From Opitutaceae bacterium (GTDB lineage: Bacteria; Verrucomicrobiota; Verrucomicrobiia; Opitutales; Opitutaceae): a stretch of DNA of 34,454 nucleotides. Below are positions 21,685 through 30,176 of the stretch, piece after piece (position 1 is the first letter of the stretch; each line of letters opens with the position of its first letter). The stretch is from positions 1 to 34,454 of the forward strand of contig JAUSID010000155.1 in assembly GCA_030648295.1 (NCBI GenBank), written 5' to 3'. The notes beneath the pieces were generated by a model. The model did no database searches, was not told where the DNA came from, and saw only the letters and a program-made list of their open reading frames with translations. Made by a program: the position numbers and the translations under genes.

Positions 21685-23489
21685 AACAGCGCCAGGCTTG
21701 GCGCGCGTTCGCCGTTGAGGAACACGCGGCACCAGCCTTCAAAAAACAGCAGGCTCCAGATCACGAGCCGCTCGTCGGCCCCCTGCTGGTGCCGGGCGAG
21801 CACCTCGCGGATGTATTTCGGCTCGATGTACGCACCGAGGCAGCTTCGTCGCGAGAGCAGCGTACGCGAAATATAATCGCCCAGCTCCCGTCGAAACCAC
21901 GTCTTGTCCGGCGGCGTGAATCCCTGCTTCCGCTTGTAAATGGTCTCCTCCGGCAGCAGCGGCGTGAAGGCGCGCTTCAAGAGGTATTTGGCCACGCCGT
22001 CGCGCATCTTTGCCGCCGTCGGCATGCGCGCGGCGAATTCGACGAGCTCGGCATCGAGAAAGGGAAAACGCGTTTCGATGCCAAACGCCATCCCGAGCTT
22101 ATCCTCCACCAGCAGGAAGCCGTGCAGGAACGTGAGCGAATCGAAATAGAGCGCGCGATTCAGCGGCTCGAGCGTCTCGGTCCCGGCCAGAATCGACTGA
22201 AACGCCGCGCGCGCGTGGCCCGCCGCCGTCTCGCGCTGCACGCGCGCGGTGAAGAACCGGGGTTTGTCCTGGTCCTTAATCAGCCGGCTCCACCAACCGT
22301 AATAGGCATCGTCGAACGCGGCCGACGTGCCGAGGTTTTCCACCAGGGAATACCGCCAAGGGTAGCCGGCGAAGAGTTCGTCACCGCCGGTGCCCGACAG
22401 GTTCACCGTCACCCACGAACTCACCAACTGCGAGATGGTGTGAAACGTGTAGCACATGCCGACCTTGGGATCTTCGAGGTGCCAGACGATTGCCGGCAGC
22501 GTGTCGATCACGTCCTGCGGCGTGATTTGCCGCTCATGGTGCTGGGTGCGAAACCGGTTCGAGATGATGCGGGCATCGCCCTGTTCGCTGAAACAGCGAT
22601 CGTCCGGGTCGATCGACGTGGTGTCGAAAAAGCCCGTGAACGTATGCATCGCCGGCAACTGTTCGGTCGCCAGCGCGACGATCGCAGATGAATCCATGCC
22701 GCCGCTCAAGGTCGCGCCGATCTCCACATCGCTGATCAGGTGTCGCTTCATCGCGCGCCGGAAGATTTCTAAAAACTCGCGTGCCAGGTCCTCGTCCGCG
22801 GCGGTCGCAGGTGCAAATCGCAGCTGCCAGTATCGCTCCTGCCGCTGCTTCCCGGTTTCGGTATCGACGACGAGATTGCAGCCGGGGGGGAGCATCGCCA
22901 CACCGGCAAAAAGCGTCCGATATGAAATGATATTCTGAAACGTGAAATATTCGGCCAGCCCATCTGCATCGACCGCCGCACGATGGCCGGCCGCGAGGAT
23001 GGCCTTGATTTCAGACGCCGCGAGGAACCCGTTCGCCGATGGCGCCACATACAGCGGCTTCATACCCAGGCGATCCCGCGACAATAACAGCCGCCGCCGC
23101 GCCGGATCGAAGAGCGCGAAAGCCCACATGCCGTTGAACCGTTCCATACACCGCTCGCCCCATTCCGCGTAGGCCGATAGGATCACCTCCGTGTCGGATT
23201 GGGTCTTGAACGTGCGCCCGGCGCTGATCAGCTCGGCCCGCAGTTCACGGAAATTGTAGATTTCGCCGTTGAATACGATGACGCAACCACCGCCCCCGGT
23301 CATCGGCTGGTTCGCGTGCGGCGACAGATCGAGAATGGCAAGCCGGCGATGACCCAATCCGACGCGCCGATCGGCCGATTGCCACACGCCGGTGGCGTCC
23401 GGCCCCCGGTGCCGCTGGATCCCGTTCATCAACCCGATGCGATCACCAGCGTCGCCGTGATGTGAGTAGACAACCGAGATTCCGCACAT
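21681..23489 (-). CDS. asnB: Asparagine synthase (glutamine-hydrolysing) homologue, first copy
   Basis: A 602-residue protein with the complete glutaminase domain: Cys2 (MCGISVVY), RHRGPD, HRRLAILDLS, VFNGEIYN and SDTEV. The synthetase domain has the PP-loop SGGMDSSAIVALA (262-274), GTGGDELFAGYPWRY, the ETRFPFLDAELVEFA segment, and KYLLKRAF...YKRKQGFTPP. It moves ammonia from glutamine to an ATP-activated carboxylate. In polysaccharide loci such homologues can amidate sugar uronic acids, as with WbpS of Pseudomonas aeruginosa O6; asparagine formation is equally possible. A WbpB/D/E-like uronic acid pathway is nearby. It starts 10 bases after the epimerase stop and is followed directly by the flippase gene. 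Confidence 0.94.
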   Translation of the reverse strand: MCGISVVYSHHGDAGDRIGLMNGIQRHRGPDATGVWQSADRRVGLGHRRLAILDLSPHANQPMTGGGGCVIVFNGEIYNFRELRAELISAGRTFKTQSDTEVILSAYAEWGERCMERFNGMWAFALFDPARRRLLLSRDRLGMKPLYVAPSANGFLAASEIKAILAAGHRAAVDADGLAEYFTFQNIISYRTLFAGVAMLPPGCNLVVDTETGKQRQERYWQLRFAPATAADEDLAREFLEIFRRAMKRHLISDVEIGATLSGGMDSSAIVALATEQLPAMHTFTGFFDTTSIDPDDRCFSEQGDARIISNRFRTQHHERQITPQDVIDTLPAIVWHLEDPKVGMCYTFHTISQLVSSWVTVNLSGTGGDELFAGYPWRYSLVENLGTSAAFDDAYYGWWSRLIKDQDKPRFFTARVQRETAAGHARAAFQSILAGTETLEPLNRALYFDSLTFLHGFLLVEDKLGMAFGIETRFPFLDAELVEFAARMPTAAKMRDGVAKYLLKRAFTPLLPEETIYKRKQGFTPPDKTWFRRELGDYISRTLLSRRSCLGAYIEPKYIREVLARHQQGADERLVIWSLLFFEGWCRVFLNGERAPSLALF

Positions 23490-23499
23490 ACGCGCCGGG

Positions 23500-24477
23500 C
23501 TAAGCCGTAATTACGCCGCGGAGATTCGCGACAAAGTCATCGAGCGTTCGCTGCAACGTGCCCCAGAAGTCTCGCTCGAATTCGACCCCCAGCTCGCCGC
23601 GAATCCGGCGGTTGTCCACGTCGAAATGCATGATGTCACCGACCAGGGGCTCACCATGCACAATCGGAACCGGCGCCGCCATCATTTCCACCATTCGCTC
23701 CGCCAGCTCCAGGATGGTCACCTGGATGCCGGACGCCGCGTTGTAAACCCTGCCTGCACTCTCCGGTCGCGTGGCGGCGGCCAGATTGGCGCGGACCAGG
23801 TCCTTGACCCAGGTGAACGACCGCTCCTGATGGCCGTCGCCAAAGATCGTGAGCGGTTTCTTTTCCAGGATATTGCGCAGGAAGATGGAAACCACCCCGC
23901 CGAACTGGTTCGATTCCTGCCGCGGCCCATACACGTGGAAATAGCGAAGGATGGTCGTATCCATTTTGTAGAGCCGGTGGAAGACGTCGACGTAGCGTTC
24001 CCCGGCGAGCTTCGAGACGCCATAGTACGAGACCGGGCGCAGCGGATGCTCTTCGTCCGTCGGAAACACGGTGGGTTCACCGTAAACCGAGCCGGTCGAG
24101 GCGTGGACGAATTTCCGCACGCCGTGCTCGCGCGCGAGTTCGAGCAGATTCAGCGTTCCACCGCCGTTCACGCGCAGATCCTTTTGCGGATCGATCAGAC
24201 ACACGTTCTTTTTCGACGCGGCGTTGTGAAAAATGACGTCGGCACCCGCCACCACGGACGACATGGCGCTGCGATCGCAAACGTCGGCGCGCACCACCTC
24301 AAAGTTGTCATGGCGGCGTAAAAAATCGACATTGCGCGCGTGGCCAGCCGAGTAGTCATCGACGCAGCAGACGCGCGCGCCAATACGCACCAGCTCTTCA
24401 CAGACATGCGAACCGATGAAGCCGGCGCCACCCGTTACGACGACTTTCTTGCCTGTGAGGAAGATTTTTTCGTTCAT
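23500..24477 (-). CDS. Extended SDR: NAD-dependent sugar epimerase/dehydratase
   Basis: A 325-residue protein. GGAGFIGSHV (16-25) binds NAD, followed by CVDDYSAGHARN, ADVIFHNAASKKNV, VHASTGSVYGEP with the catalytic Thr/Ser, and Tyr152-x3-Lys156 in SYYGVSK. Then come LRYFHVYGPRQ, IFGDGHQERSFTWVKDLV and VYNAASGIQVTI. These fit nucleotide-sugar 4-epimerases of the WbpP/GalE type rather than 4,6-dehydratases, which normally have the D-E pair after the Thr and RxxR variants; specificity remains uncertain. It heads the minus-strand operon running to 15891. The gap to the divergent second asnB contains a perfect 11-bp hairpin. Confidence 0.88.
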   Translation of the reverse strand: MNEKIFLTGKKVVVTGGAGFIGSHVCEELVRIGARVCCVDDYSAGHARNVDFLRRHDNFEVVRADVCDRSAMSSVVAGADVIFHNAASKKNVCLIDPQKDLRVNGGGTLNLLELAREHGVRKFVHASTGSVYGEPTVFPTDEEHPLRPVSYYGVSKLAGERYVDVFHRLYKMDTTILRYFHVYGPRQESNQFGGVVSIFLRNILEKKPLTIFGDGHQERSFTWVKDLVRANLAAATRPESAGRVYNAASGIQVTILELAERMVEMMAAPVPIVHGEPLVGDIMHFDVDNRRIRGELGVEFERDFWGTLQRTLDDFVANLRGVITA

Positions 24478-24508
24478 GCGGACCTGGAAGGAATACGATC
24501 GCCCGCCG

Positions 24509-24537
24509 CTGACCGTCCGGCTGGCGCGGACGGTCAG
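24509..24537. promoter_or_regulatory. Perfect 11-bp inverted repeat between divergent operons
   Basis: CTGACCGTCCG, a seven-base spacer and CGGACGGTCAG sit 32 bases upstream of the epimerase ATG and 95 bases upstream of the asnB ATG. It is the only strong dyad in this 155-base divergent region. It could be an operator for a dimeric regulator controlling both operons or an RNA hairpin in the leader of the minus-strand operon. No regulator is encoded in the window. Confidence 0.5.
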
Positions 24538-24632
24538 AGTCCATCAGGGACGATCGCGCAATGAAAACACAAAACGACACGCCACCGGTCCGCGCGATTT
24601 ACCGCCGGTTCGCACGCCGCTGACCCGCCTCC

Positions 24633-26612
24633 ATGTGCGGCATCGCCATTCTTCTCGAACCTACGGCGCCCGCATGGCTGCCGGACGTCCTTCGCGCGAT
24701 GACGCGGATCGTGCGGCATCGCGGACCCGATGGAGAGGGGTTCTCGTTCCATTCGCCGGCCGCGAACGGGATGGTGCCGGTCATTTCGGGTGACACGCCG
24801 CCGGGCGTGGCCGGCGAATTGTCGGCTCCGCCCGGCTGCACCCTCGGGCTCGGCCATCGGCGGCTCGCGATTCTCGATCTCACGGCCGCGGGTCATCAAC
24901 CAATGAGCGATGCCGCGCGCGACTGCTGGGTCTGCTTCAACGGCGAAATCTATAACTACGTCGAGCTTCGTTCCGAACTCGTGCAGCTCGGACACGTCTT
25001 CCGCTCGCATACCGACACGGAAATCATCCTCGCGGCGTGGCGGCAGTGGGGCGCGTCGTGCCTCGCGCGGTTCAACGGAATGTTTGCGTTCGTCCTTTTC
25101 GATGGCCGCGACCGCCGGCTCTTCGCCGCGCGCGATCGCTTCGGCGTCAAGCCGCTGTATTTCTGGCGAACGCCGACCGGAGGGTTCGCCGTCGCCTCCG
25201 AGATCAAGCAGTTCACCGCGCATCCCGCGTGGCGCGCCCGGGTGAACGGCCAGCGCGCGTACGATTTCCTCAACTGGGGGATTTCCGATCATACGGCTGA
25301 GACCCTGTTCGCTGATGTATTTCAATTGCGCGGTGGCGAATACCTGTCCGCGCCGCTCGCTGAATGCGCCGGCGCAATGCCGCAACGCTGGTACGAACTG
25401 AAGCCAGAGGAATTCGCGGGCGATTTCCCGGCGGCCGCGGAACGGTTCCGCTCCCTGCTCGATGATTCCGTGCGACTGCGGCTCCGGGCCGATGTCCCGA
25501 TTGGATCGTGCCTGTCCGGGGGGCTCGATTCCTCTTCCATCGTGGGCACGGTCCGCTCCCAGCTCGGACCACGGGCGATCGGGCTGCAGAACGTATTCTC
25601 CGCCTACTCCGATGTCCCGCGGTTTGATGAGCGCAGCTTCATCGAAGACGTCGCCCGCTCGACCGGGGCCGCCGCCCACCACGTAGTGCCCGACGCCGAT
25701 TCCCTGCTGCGCGAGCTCGACCAGCTCGTGTGGCATCAGGATGAACCGTTCGGGTCCACCAGCATTTACGCGCAGTGGTGTGTCTTTGCGCTCGCGCGGA
25801 AGCACGGCGTCCCCGTCATGCTCGACGGCCAGGGCGCGGACGAGGCTCTCGGCGGCTACCATGGTTATTTTGGCCCGCGACTCGCGGGGCTGCTGCGACA
25901 AGGCCGGTGGGGGACGTTCCAGCGGGAAGCGGCGGCGGTGCGTTCATTGCATGCACAGACTTTGTCGATGCAGCTGCGGATGCTGGCCAACGAATTGCTT
26001 CCCCCAAGCTGCGTGGAACGGCTGCGCCGGCTGGCGGGTCGCACCGTGCGCTCACCCGCGTTCCTTGATCTCGTGAAGCTCGGGGCCGAGCCGCTCGGCC
26101 CCCACGATGGATCCGTGGATCTGCGCGATCCAGTGCGGTCGCTCGGACACGCTCAGTTGACGGCGCTCAGCCTGCCCATGCTGCTCCGGTTCGAGGATCG
26201 CGATTCAATGGCGCATAGCGTCGAGGCGCGCCTGCCGTTCCTCGATTACCGGCTCGTCGAGTTCTGCCTCGGGCTCCCCGAGGATTTCAAACTGAGCGCC
26301 GGTTGGACAAAGCGCGTGCTGCGCGAAGGAATGCGTGGCCGTCTGCCTGAAACGGTGCGGTTGAGACGCGACAAGCTCGGATTCGCCACCGCCGAGGAGG
26401 TCTGGATGCGCGAGCGCCACCGCCCCGAATTCCTGCAACTCGTCGATGACGCGATCGCGTTGAGCGGCGGAATCCTGACCGCCGCCGCGCGGCGGAAGGC
26501 CGAAAGGATGCTAGCCGGCGTCGAGCCGTTCAGTTTCCTCGTGTGGCGGTTTATCAGCTTTGGCGCATGGATCCGCCGCTTCAATCTGGGCATGCCGGGA
26601 GGAGCGGCATGA
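24633..26612 (+). CDS. asnB: Asparagine synthase (glutamine-hydrolysing) homologue, second copy
   Basis: A 659-residue protein with Cys2 (MCGIAILL), RHRGPDGEG, HRRLAILDLT, CFNGEIYN and HTDTE, then the PP-loop SGGLDSSSIVGTV (295-307), DGQGADEALGGYHGYFG, EARLPFLDYRLVEFC and RRDKLGFATAEE. The head has about 20 extra residues between GFSFHSPA and the HRRL segment compared with the first copy, so the two are not close duplicates. In exopolysaccharide loci this longer type often accompanies glycosyltransferases. It may amidate a uronic acid or another carboxylate of the glycan. It heads the plus-strand operon, and its stop overlaps the next ATG (ATGA). Confidence 0.93.
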   Translation: MCGIAILLEPTAPAWLPDVLRAMTRIVRHRGPDGEGFSFHSPAANGMVPVISGDTPPGVAGELSAPPGCTLGLGHRRLAILDLTAAGHQPMSDAARDCWVCFNGEIYNYVELRSELVQLGHVFRSHTDTEIILAAWRQWGASCLARFNGMFAFVLFDGRDRRLFAARDRFGVKPLYFWRTPTGGFAVASEIKQFTAHPAWRARVNGQRAYDFLNWGISDHTAETLFADVFQLRGGEYLSAPLAECAGAMPQRWYELKPEEFAGDFPAAAERFRSLLDDSVRLRLRADVPIGSCLSGGLDSSSIVGTVRSQLGPRAIGLQNVFSAYSDVPRFDERSFIEDVARSTGAAAHHVVPDADSLLRELDQLVWHQDEPFGSTSIYAQWCVFALARKHGVPVMLDGQGADEALGGYHGYFGPRLAGLLRQGRWGTFQREAAAVRSLHAQTLSMQLRMLANELLPPSCVERLRRLAGRTVRSPAFLDLVKLGAEPLGPHDGSVDLRDPVRSLGHAQLTALSLPMLLRFEDRDSMAHSVEARLPFLDYRLVEFCLGLPEDFKLSAGWTKRVLREGMRGRLPETVRLRRDKLGFATAEEVWMRERHRPEFLQLVDDAIALSGGILTAAARRKAERMLAGVEPFSFLVWRFISFGAWIRRFNLGMPGGAA

Positions 26613-27169
26613 ATGGGCGTTTCACCACTCGCGCGTGCTGTCCGGCCTGCGGCGGCACCACTGCGCGCATGCTGCTTTCACGGCCGTACGATGACCCGCT
26701 GCTCCGAAGTGCACTCGAGCGTTTCTATGCCGCGGTGCTTTCCTCCCACTGCCTCAAACACGCGGCCAACCCATTGGCGGCACTGAAGGAGTGGCACCGC
26801 GTCACCCGCACCGGCAGATACCTCCTGCTGGTTCTTCCCGACCCGACGCGGACCTTCGATCACCGCCGCCCGGTGACGACGCTGGCGCACTTGCGAGACG
26901 ATTCTGCCCTCGGCACGCCGGAGGACGACCAGACGCACATGGACGAAGTGCTCGCGTTGCATGACCTGGCGCGTGATCCCGGCGCCGGCTTGGCGGAGGA
27001 ATTCCGTCAACGCGTGCGCGACAACGTCGCGAATCGTTGCCTGCATCATCACGTGTTCGACCTCGCGCTGATTGTGGCCGTGCTGGCCGAAACCGGCTGG
27101 CGCGTCCTGGCCGCCGAAACCGCGCGGCCCCTGCACCTGCTGGCCCTCGCCCGAAAGGAGCCCGCATGA
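26609..27169 (+). CDS. Methyltransferase-like protein lacking the SAM-binding core
   Basis: A 186-residue open frame. Residues 1-41 (CCPACGG zinc-ribbon half, LLSRPYDDPLLRSALERFYA) match the start of sugar methyltransferases. From residue 42 it continues AVLSSHCLKHAANPLAALKEWHRVTRTGRYLLLVLPDPTRTFD, which in the family is motif IV to post-motif V (S-H-x-x-x-H...P...L...W...R...G). The part between, with the D-x-G-x-G SAM loop and the second cysteine pair, is absent. The rest of the C-terminal half (PVTTLAHLRDD, HHHVFDLALIVAVLAETGW) is intact. The frame is unbroken and sits in ATGA overlaps on both sides, so a protein is probably made, but it should not bind SAM alone. It is best read as an in-frame deletion or fusion remnant. 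Confidence 0.75.
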   Translation: MNGRFTTRACCPACGGTTARMLLSRPYDDPLLRSALERFYAAVLSSHCLKHAANPLAALKEWHRVTRTGRYLLLVLPDPTRTFDHRRPVTTLAHLRDDSALGTPEDDQTHMDEVLALHDLARDPGAGLAEEFRQRVRDNVANRCLHHHVFDLALIVAVLAETGWRVLAAETARPLHLLALARKEPA

Positions 27170-28263
27170 GGATCGCGTACCTCGGCCAGATGGCGGACGT
27201 CTCCGGCGAGAACGGCATCTCCAAAAAGATCCGCGGCCAGACGGTGCCGTGGCTTCGCCGTGGCCACCAAGTGCGGTATTTCTCCCTCGTGCCGACGACC
27301 GCGGTGTGGTCCGGTCTGACGCCACTCGAAACCGAACTGGTCACTCGGGGGCGCTTCGGATTGCGCCTGTGGCGGTCGCTTGCCCTCGCCCGGCGGATTC
27401 GGACGTGGCAGCCGGACGTGATCTATTTTCGTTACGCGTATCATAGTGCGGGCCTGCCCGCCCTCTTCCGGGCGGTTCCGACCGTGGCGGAACTCAATTC
27501 GGACGATCTCACGGAGTATCCCATCACGCTGTCGCCGGCCAAGGTGGCGTATCATCGCGTGACGCGAAACCGGGTGTTGCGCAGCGTCGCCGCGTTCGCG
27601 CCCGTCACTCACGAACTCGCACTGCGTTTCGCGCACTTTGGCCGGCCGACGAAAGTGATTGCGAACGGGATTGCGCTCGAGGATTTCCCGGAGGCAGCGG
27701 CTCCGGCGCCCGCGACCGGCGTGCGGCTGTTGTTCATTGGCCAGTCGGGCAGCCCGTGGCATGGCATCGAGCGGGTGGCCGAATTGGCGCTGATGTTCCC
27801 CGATGCCGTTTTCGATCTCGTAGGCTGCACCACGGGAGACTGGCAGTGCAGCGTCGGCACCACCCCGCCGCCGTCCAACCTGCGGCTGCACGGCATGCTC
27901 CCCCGCGAACGCTACGAACCCCTGCTGTGCCGGGCCACGGCCGCCATTGGCACGATGGCACTGTACCGAAAGAAAATGGACGAAGCGTGCCCGCTGAAGG
28001 TGCGCGAGTACCTGGCCCTGGGCCTGCCCGTCATCGGCGCCTACCGCGACACCGACATCCCCGAGGGCAGCGACTACTTCCTGCGGCTGCCCAACGATGG
28101 CGCGCCGCTGGCACCCCACCGCGATGCGATCGCAGGCTGGCTGTCGCGCTGGCAGGGCCGCCGGGTGCCGCGGAAAGCCATCCAGCATCTCGACCACGAT
28201 GGAAAGGAGGCCCAGCGGCTCGCGTTCCTCGCGCGCATCGCCGGCGTATCCAAGATCCCATGA
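27166..28263 (+). CDS. Glycosyltransferase family 4
   Basis: A 365-residue protein from the ATG at 27166, with AAAGGAG six bases ahead, a good ribosome binding site. N-terminal domain: RIAYLGQMADVSGENGISKKI, WQPDVIYFRYAYHSAGLPAL, and VAELNSDDLTEYP. The C-terminal domain has VIANGIALEDF, LLFIGQSGSPWHGIERV, and CPLKVREYLALGLPVIGAYRDTDIPEG, where the E of KVREYLALG is part of the retaining GT-B motif. It adds a sugar to the lipid-linked unit in the cytoplasm. It lies in a chain of ATGA overlaps with the methyltransferase-like gene and the following GT2 gene. Confidence 0.9.
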   Translation: MRIAYLGQMADVSGENGISKKIRGQTVPWLRRGHQVRYFSLVPTTAVWSGLTPLETELVTRGRFGLRLWRSLALARRIRTWQPDVIYFRYAYHSAGLPALFRAVPTVAELNSDDLTEYPITLSPAKVAYHRVTRNRVLRSVAAFAPVTHELALRFAHFGRPTKVIANGIALEDFPEAAAPAPATGVRLLFIGQSGSPWHGIERVAELALMFPDAVFDLVGCTTGDWQCSVGTTPPPSNLRLHGMLPRERYEPLLCRATAAIGTMALYRKKMDEACPLKVREYLALGLPVIGAYRDTDIPEGSDYFLRLPNDGAPLAPHRDAIAGWLSRWQGRRVPRKAIQHLDHDGKEAQRLAFLARIAGVSKIP

Positions 28264-29192
28264 GCACGCGAGCCTCGATCGATGGCCGGCCCGTCGGCGC
28301 CGTGGTGGTCACCTTCTTTCCGGACGACCAGCTGGATTCCCGGTTTGCCGCGATCGGCCGGGAATTCGCTCCCGTCATCGTCGTCGATAACTCGACCGAT
28401 CCGGTGGTGCAGGCACGGGTGCGCGCCGCCGGCAGCACGCACGGATTCGAGTACATCGGCAACGCGGCAAACCTCGGGCTCGCCGCGGCGCTCAATCGCG
28501 GATTCGCCCGGCACGCGTCACGCGCGGTGCAATGGGCCGTGGCATTTGATCAGGACAGCACGCCTGAACCCGGATTTGCCGACGCCTTGATCGCCGGCGC
28601 GCAGCGTCCGCCCCGGCCGGCGGTGATCGGAGCCAATTGGACGGATGAAGCTCACGCCGACCGGCCGTCACGTCATCTGTGCCGCCACCCGCATTTGCCG
28701 CTGTGCTTTCAGCGCCCGGCCGCGGAACGCGATCTCGAAGATGTCACGTGTGTGATCGCCTCGGGCTCGCTGTTCGATCTCTCAACGTGGACCGAACTGG
28801 CGGGTTTCGACGAAGGACTGTTCCTGGACCTCGTCGATACCGACTACTGCCTCCGGGCGGCACGACGCGGCCGCACCACTCGCGTGGCGGCGGCGGCCCG
28901 GTTGCGGCACCGGCGCGGCTCCAAACAGCCGGTGCGATTTGCGGGCCGGACCTTCTTTCCCGCCTTCATGCCCCCGTTGCGGCTTCGTTATCTTTTTCGC
29001 AATCGCATCGCCCTGTGCGCTCGGCATGCCCGGTCCACGCCGCACGTGCTCTCATTCGAGCTGGTCTACGCGGCCAAAATCCTTACCGAGATCGTCCTGT
29101 TCGAGGATCGAAAACTCCGCAAGCTGGCGGCCTGCGCCCGCGGCGTTTGGGATGGTCTCACCGGCCGCAAGGGGCCCATTGCTTCCGCATGA
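28260..29192 (+). CDS. Glycosyltransferase family 2, rhamnosyltransferase (RfbF)-like
   Basis: A 310-residue protein. VGAVVVTFFPDDQLDSRF, VIVVDNSTDP, YIGNAANLGLAAALNRGF and the DQD motif in VAFDQDSTPEP (97-99) are those of rhamnosyltransferase-type GT2 enzymes. Then come VTCVIASGSLFDLSTWTELAGFDEGLFLDLVDTDYCLRAARRG, with the catalytic D-T-D-Y segment, and a C-terminal region of amphipathic helices. It would add rhamnose or another deoxysugar. It begins in an ATGA overlap with the GT4 gene and is last in the plus-strand operon. The inverted repeat copy B starts ten bases after its stop. Confidence 0.9.
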   Translation: MSTRASIDGRPVGAVVVTFFPDDQLDSRFAAIGREFAPVIVVDNSTDPVVQARVRAAGSTHGFEYIGNAANLGLAAALNRGFARHASRAVQWAVAFDQDSTPEPGFADALIAGAQRPPRPAVIGANWTDEAHADRPSRHLCRHPHLPLCFQRPAAERDLEDVTCVIASGSLFDLSTWTELAGFDEGLFLDLVDTDYCLRAARRGRTTRVAAAARLRHRRGSKQPVRFAGRTFFPAFMPPLRLRYLFRNRIALCARHARSTPHVLSFELVYAAKILTEIVLFEDRKLRKLAACARGVWDGLTGRKGPIASA

Positions 29193-29202
29193 CCGTTCCG
29201 AC

Positions 29203-29370
29203 TTGGACGCGCCTGATGCGAATGGGCAGGCATTCCAAATCGGATCGAAGGGTTTTCCTCTGTGAACCCTGGTCGCCTTCGGCGCCGCCATAGGCGGGTA
29301 AACTCTGTGTCGGCGCTCTGTGCGCTCTGTGACCAAAAGGGTTTTTTCATTCAGCCTGTGAAATGCCCGG
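29203..29370 (-). repeat. 168-bp CACAGAG-rich repeat, copy B (inverted partner of 9341-9509)
   Basis: Reverse complement of copy A with three substitutions and one missing base. It sits ten bases after the GT2 stop, as copy A sits next to the phosphotransferase stop. On the inner side, similarity ends at TTGGACGC, and the distal CTCTGTG words found beyond copy A are missing here. Confidence 0.9.
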
Positions 29371-29588
29371 GCTAGGCGCGGATCCGGGGGCGATATAGGT
29401 CGCTCCAAGTTTGCGACCTCGCACGCGAAGGGTACCGCTGAGCAGGTGGGCGGAGTTTCGCCGCGCCGCGTCGCGATTCACGCGGCGGGCATTTTCCCAC
29501 ATCCGCCGGATACTCCGTTTTGAGTATTCAGCGCCGTTGCACGAAGCGCCGCAGGTTGAAGCGTCGGACGCGCGAATCCGGCATTCAT

Positions 29589-30176
29589 ATGAAACAAGAA
29601 CAAAAACCTTCCGGCGAGCATTGCGCCCGCCCCGACCGCGTCATTTACCGCCAGGAATTGAAACGGAAGATCGAAGAACTCGGAGGCATAATCGGCGGTG
29701 CCGGTGGCGAGGCGCCCTCGGAGGTCGAACTCGCTTTTCTCGAACGTGTCCTCACATGGGAAAACGGACCGTTGCGCACTCATCGCGAATGGCTCTCCAA
29801 ACACTGCTTGTTCTTCAGCCGGCCGCAGGAGCTGGGCGGGCACCAACTGCACGCTGAGCTCTGGCGTTTGATTGACGCGCTGGCGATGGCTCGCGTCTTC
29901 CTGTACCACACCAATCACCTGAGCGATACCGAGCTCTATGCCGCGTTATGGAACGAAGTGCTCGAAGCGAGCGCACCGGACATGGCTCGCACGCCCGACG
30001 ACGGCTGCCACTGGGACTTCGCCGATGCCGGCGGAAGCGGCGAACAGGTGTGGCTGACTTATCACGCGACCGAAGAGGAACGCCAGGACTGGGTGCGCGA
30101 GTTCCCCGATGTAATCCTCCCGCCCCGCCAACGCCCGCCGTTCCGCCGCGATCACCGGCTGCCGTCCCGATTTTGA
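29589..30176 (+). CDS. Unrecognised soluble protein
   Basis: A 195-residue protein from the ATG at 29589 (MKQEQKPSGEH); a TTG at 29520 would add 23 Arg-rich residues. I do not recognise a family. It is soluble, without signal peptide or membrane segment. It has a charged helical start (YRQELKRKIEELGGIIGGAGGEAPSEVELAFLERVLTWENGP), a central helical part with WRLIDALAMARVFLYHTNHLSD and ELYAALWNEVLE, then HWDFADAGGSGEQVWLTYHATEEERQDWVREFPD and a basic Pro/Arg tail. The mixed composition and clear third-base bias make a real gene likely. It is alone between repeat copy B and the 427-base gap, in the same direction as its neighbours. Position outside the repeat-bounded block suggests it need not belong to the glycan pathway. 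Confidence 0.7.
   Translation: MKQEQKPSGEHCARPDRVIYRQELKRKIEELGGIIGGAGGEAPSEVELAFLERVLTWENGPLRTHREWLSKHCLFFSRPQELGGHQLHAELWRLIDALAMARVFLYHTNHLSDTELYAALWNEVLEASAPDMARTPDDGCHWDFADAGGSGEQVWLTYHATEEERQDWVREFPDVILPPRQRPPFRRDHRLPSRF

Noticed and set aside
19957-21876. 639-codon plus-strand open frame
   Set aside because: Antisense to the flippase and part of the GT4; His/Arg/Gln-rich and without hydrophobic or domain structure.
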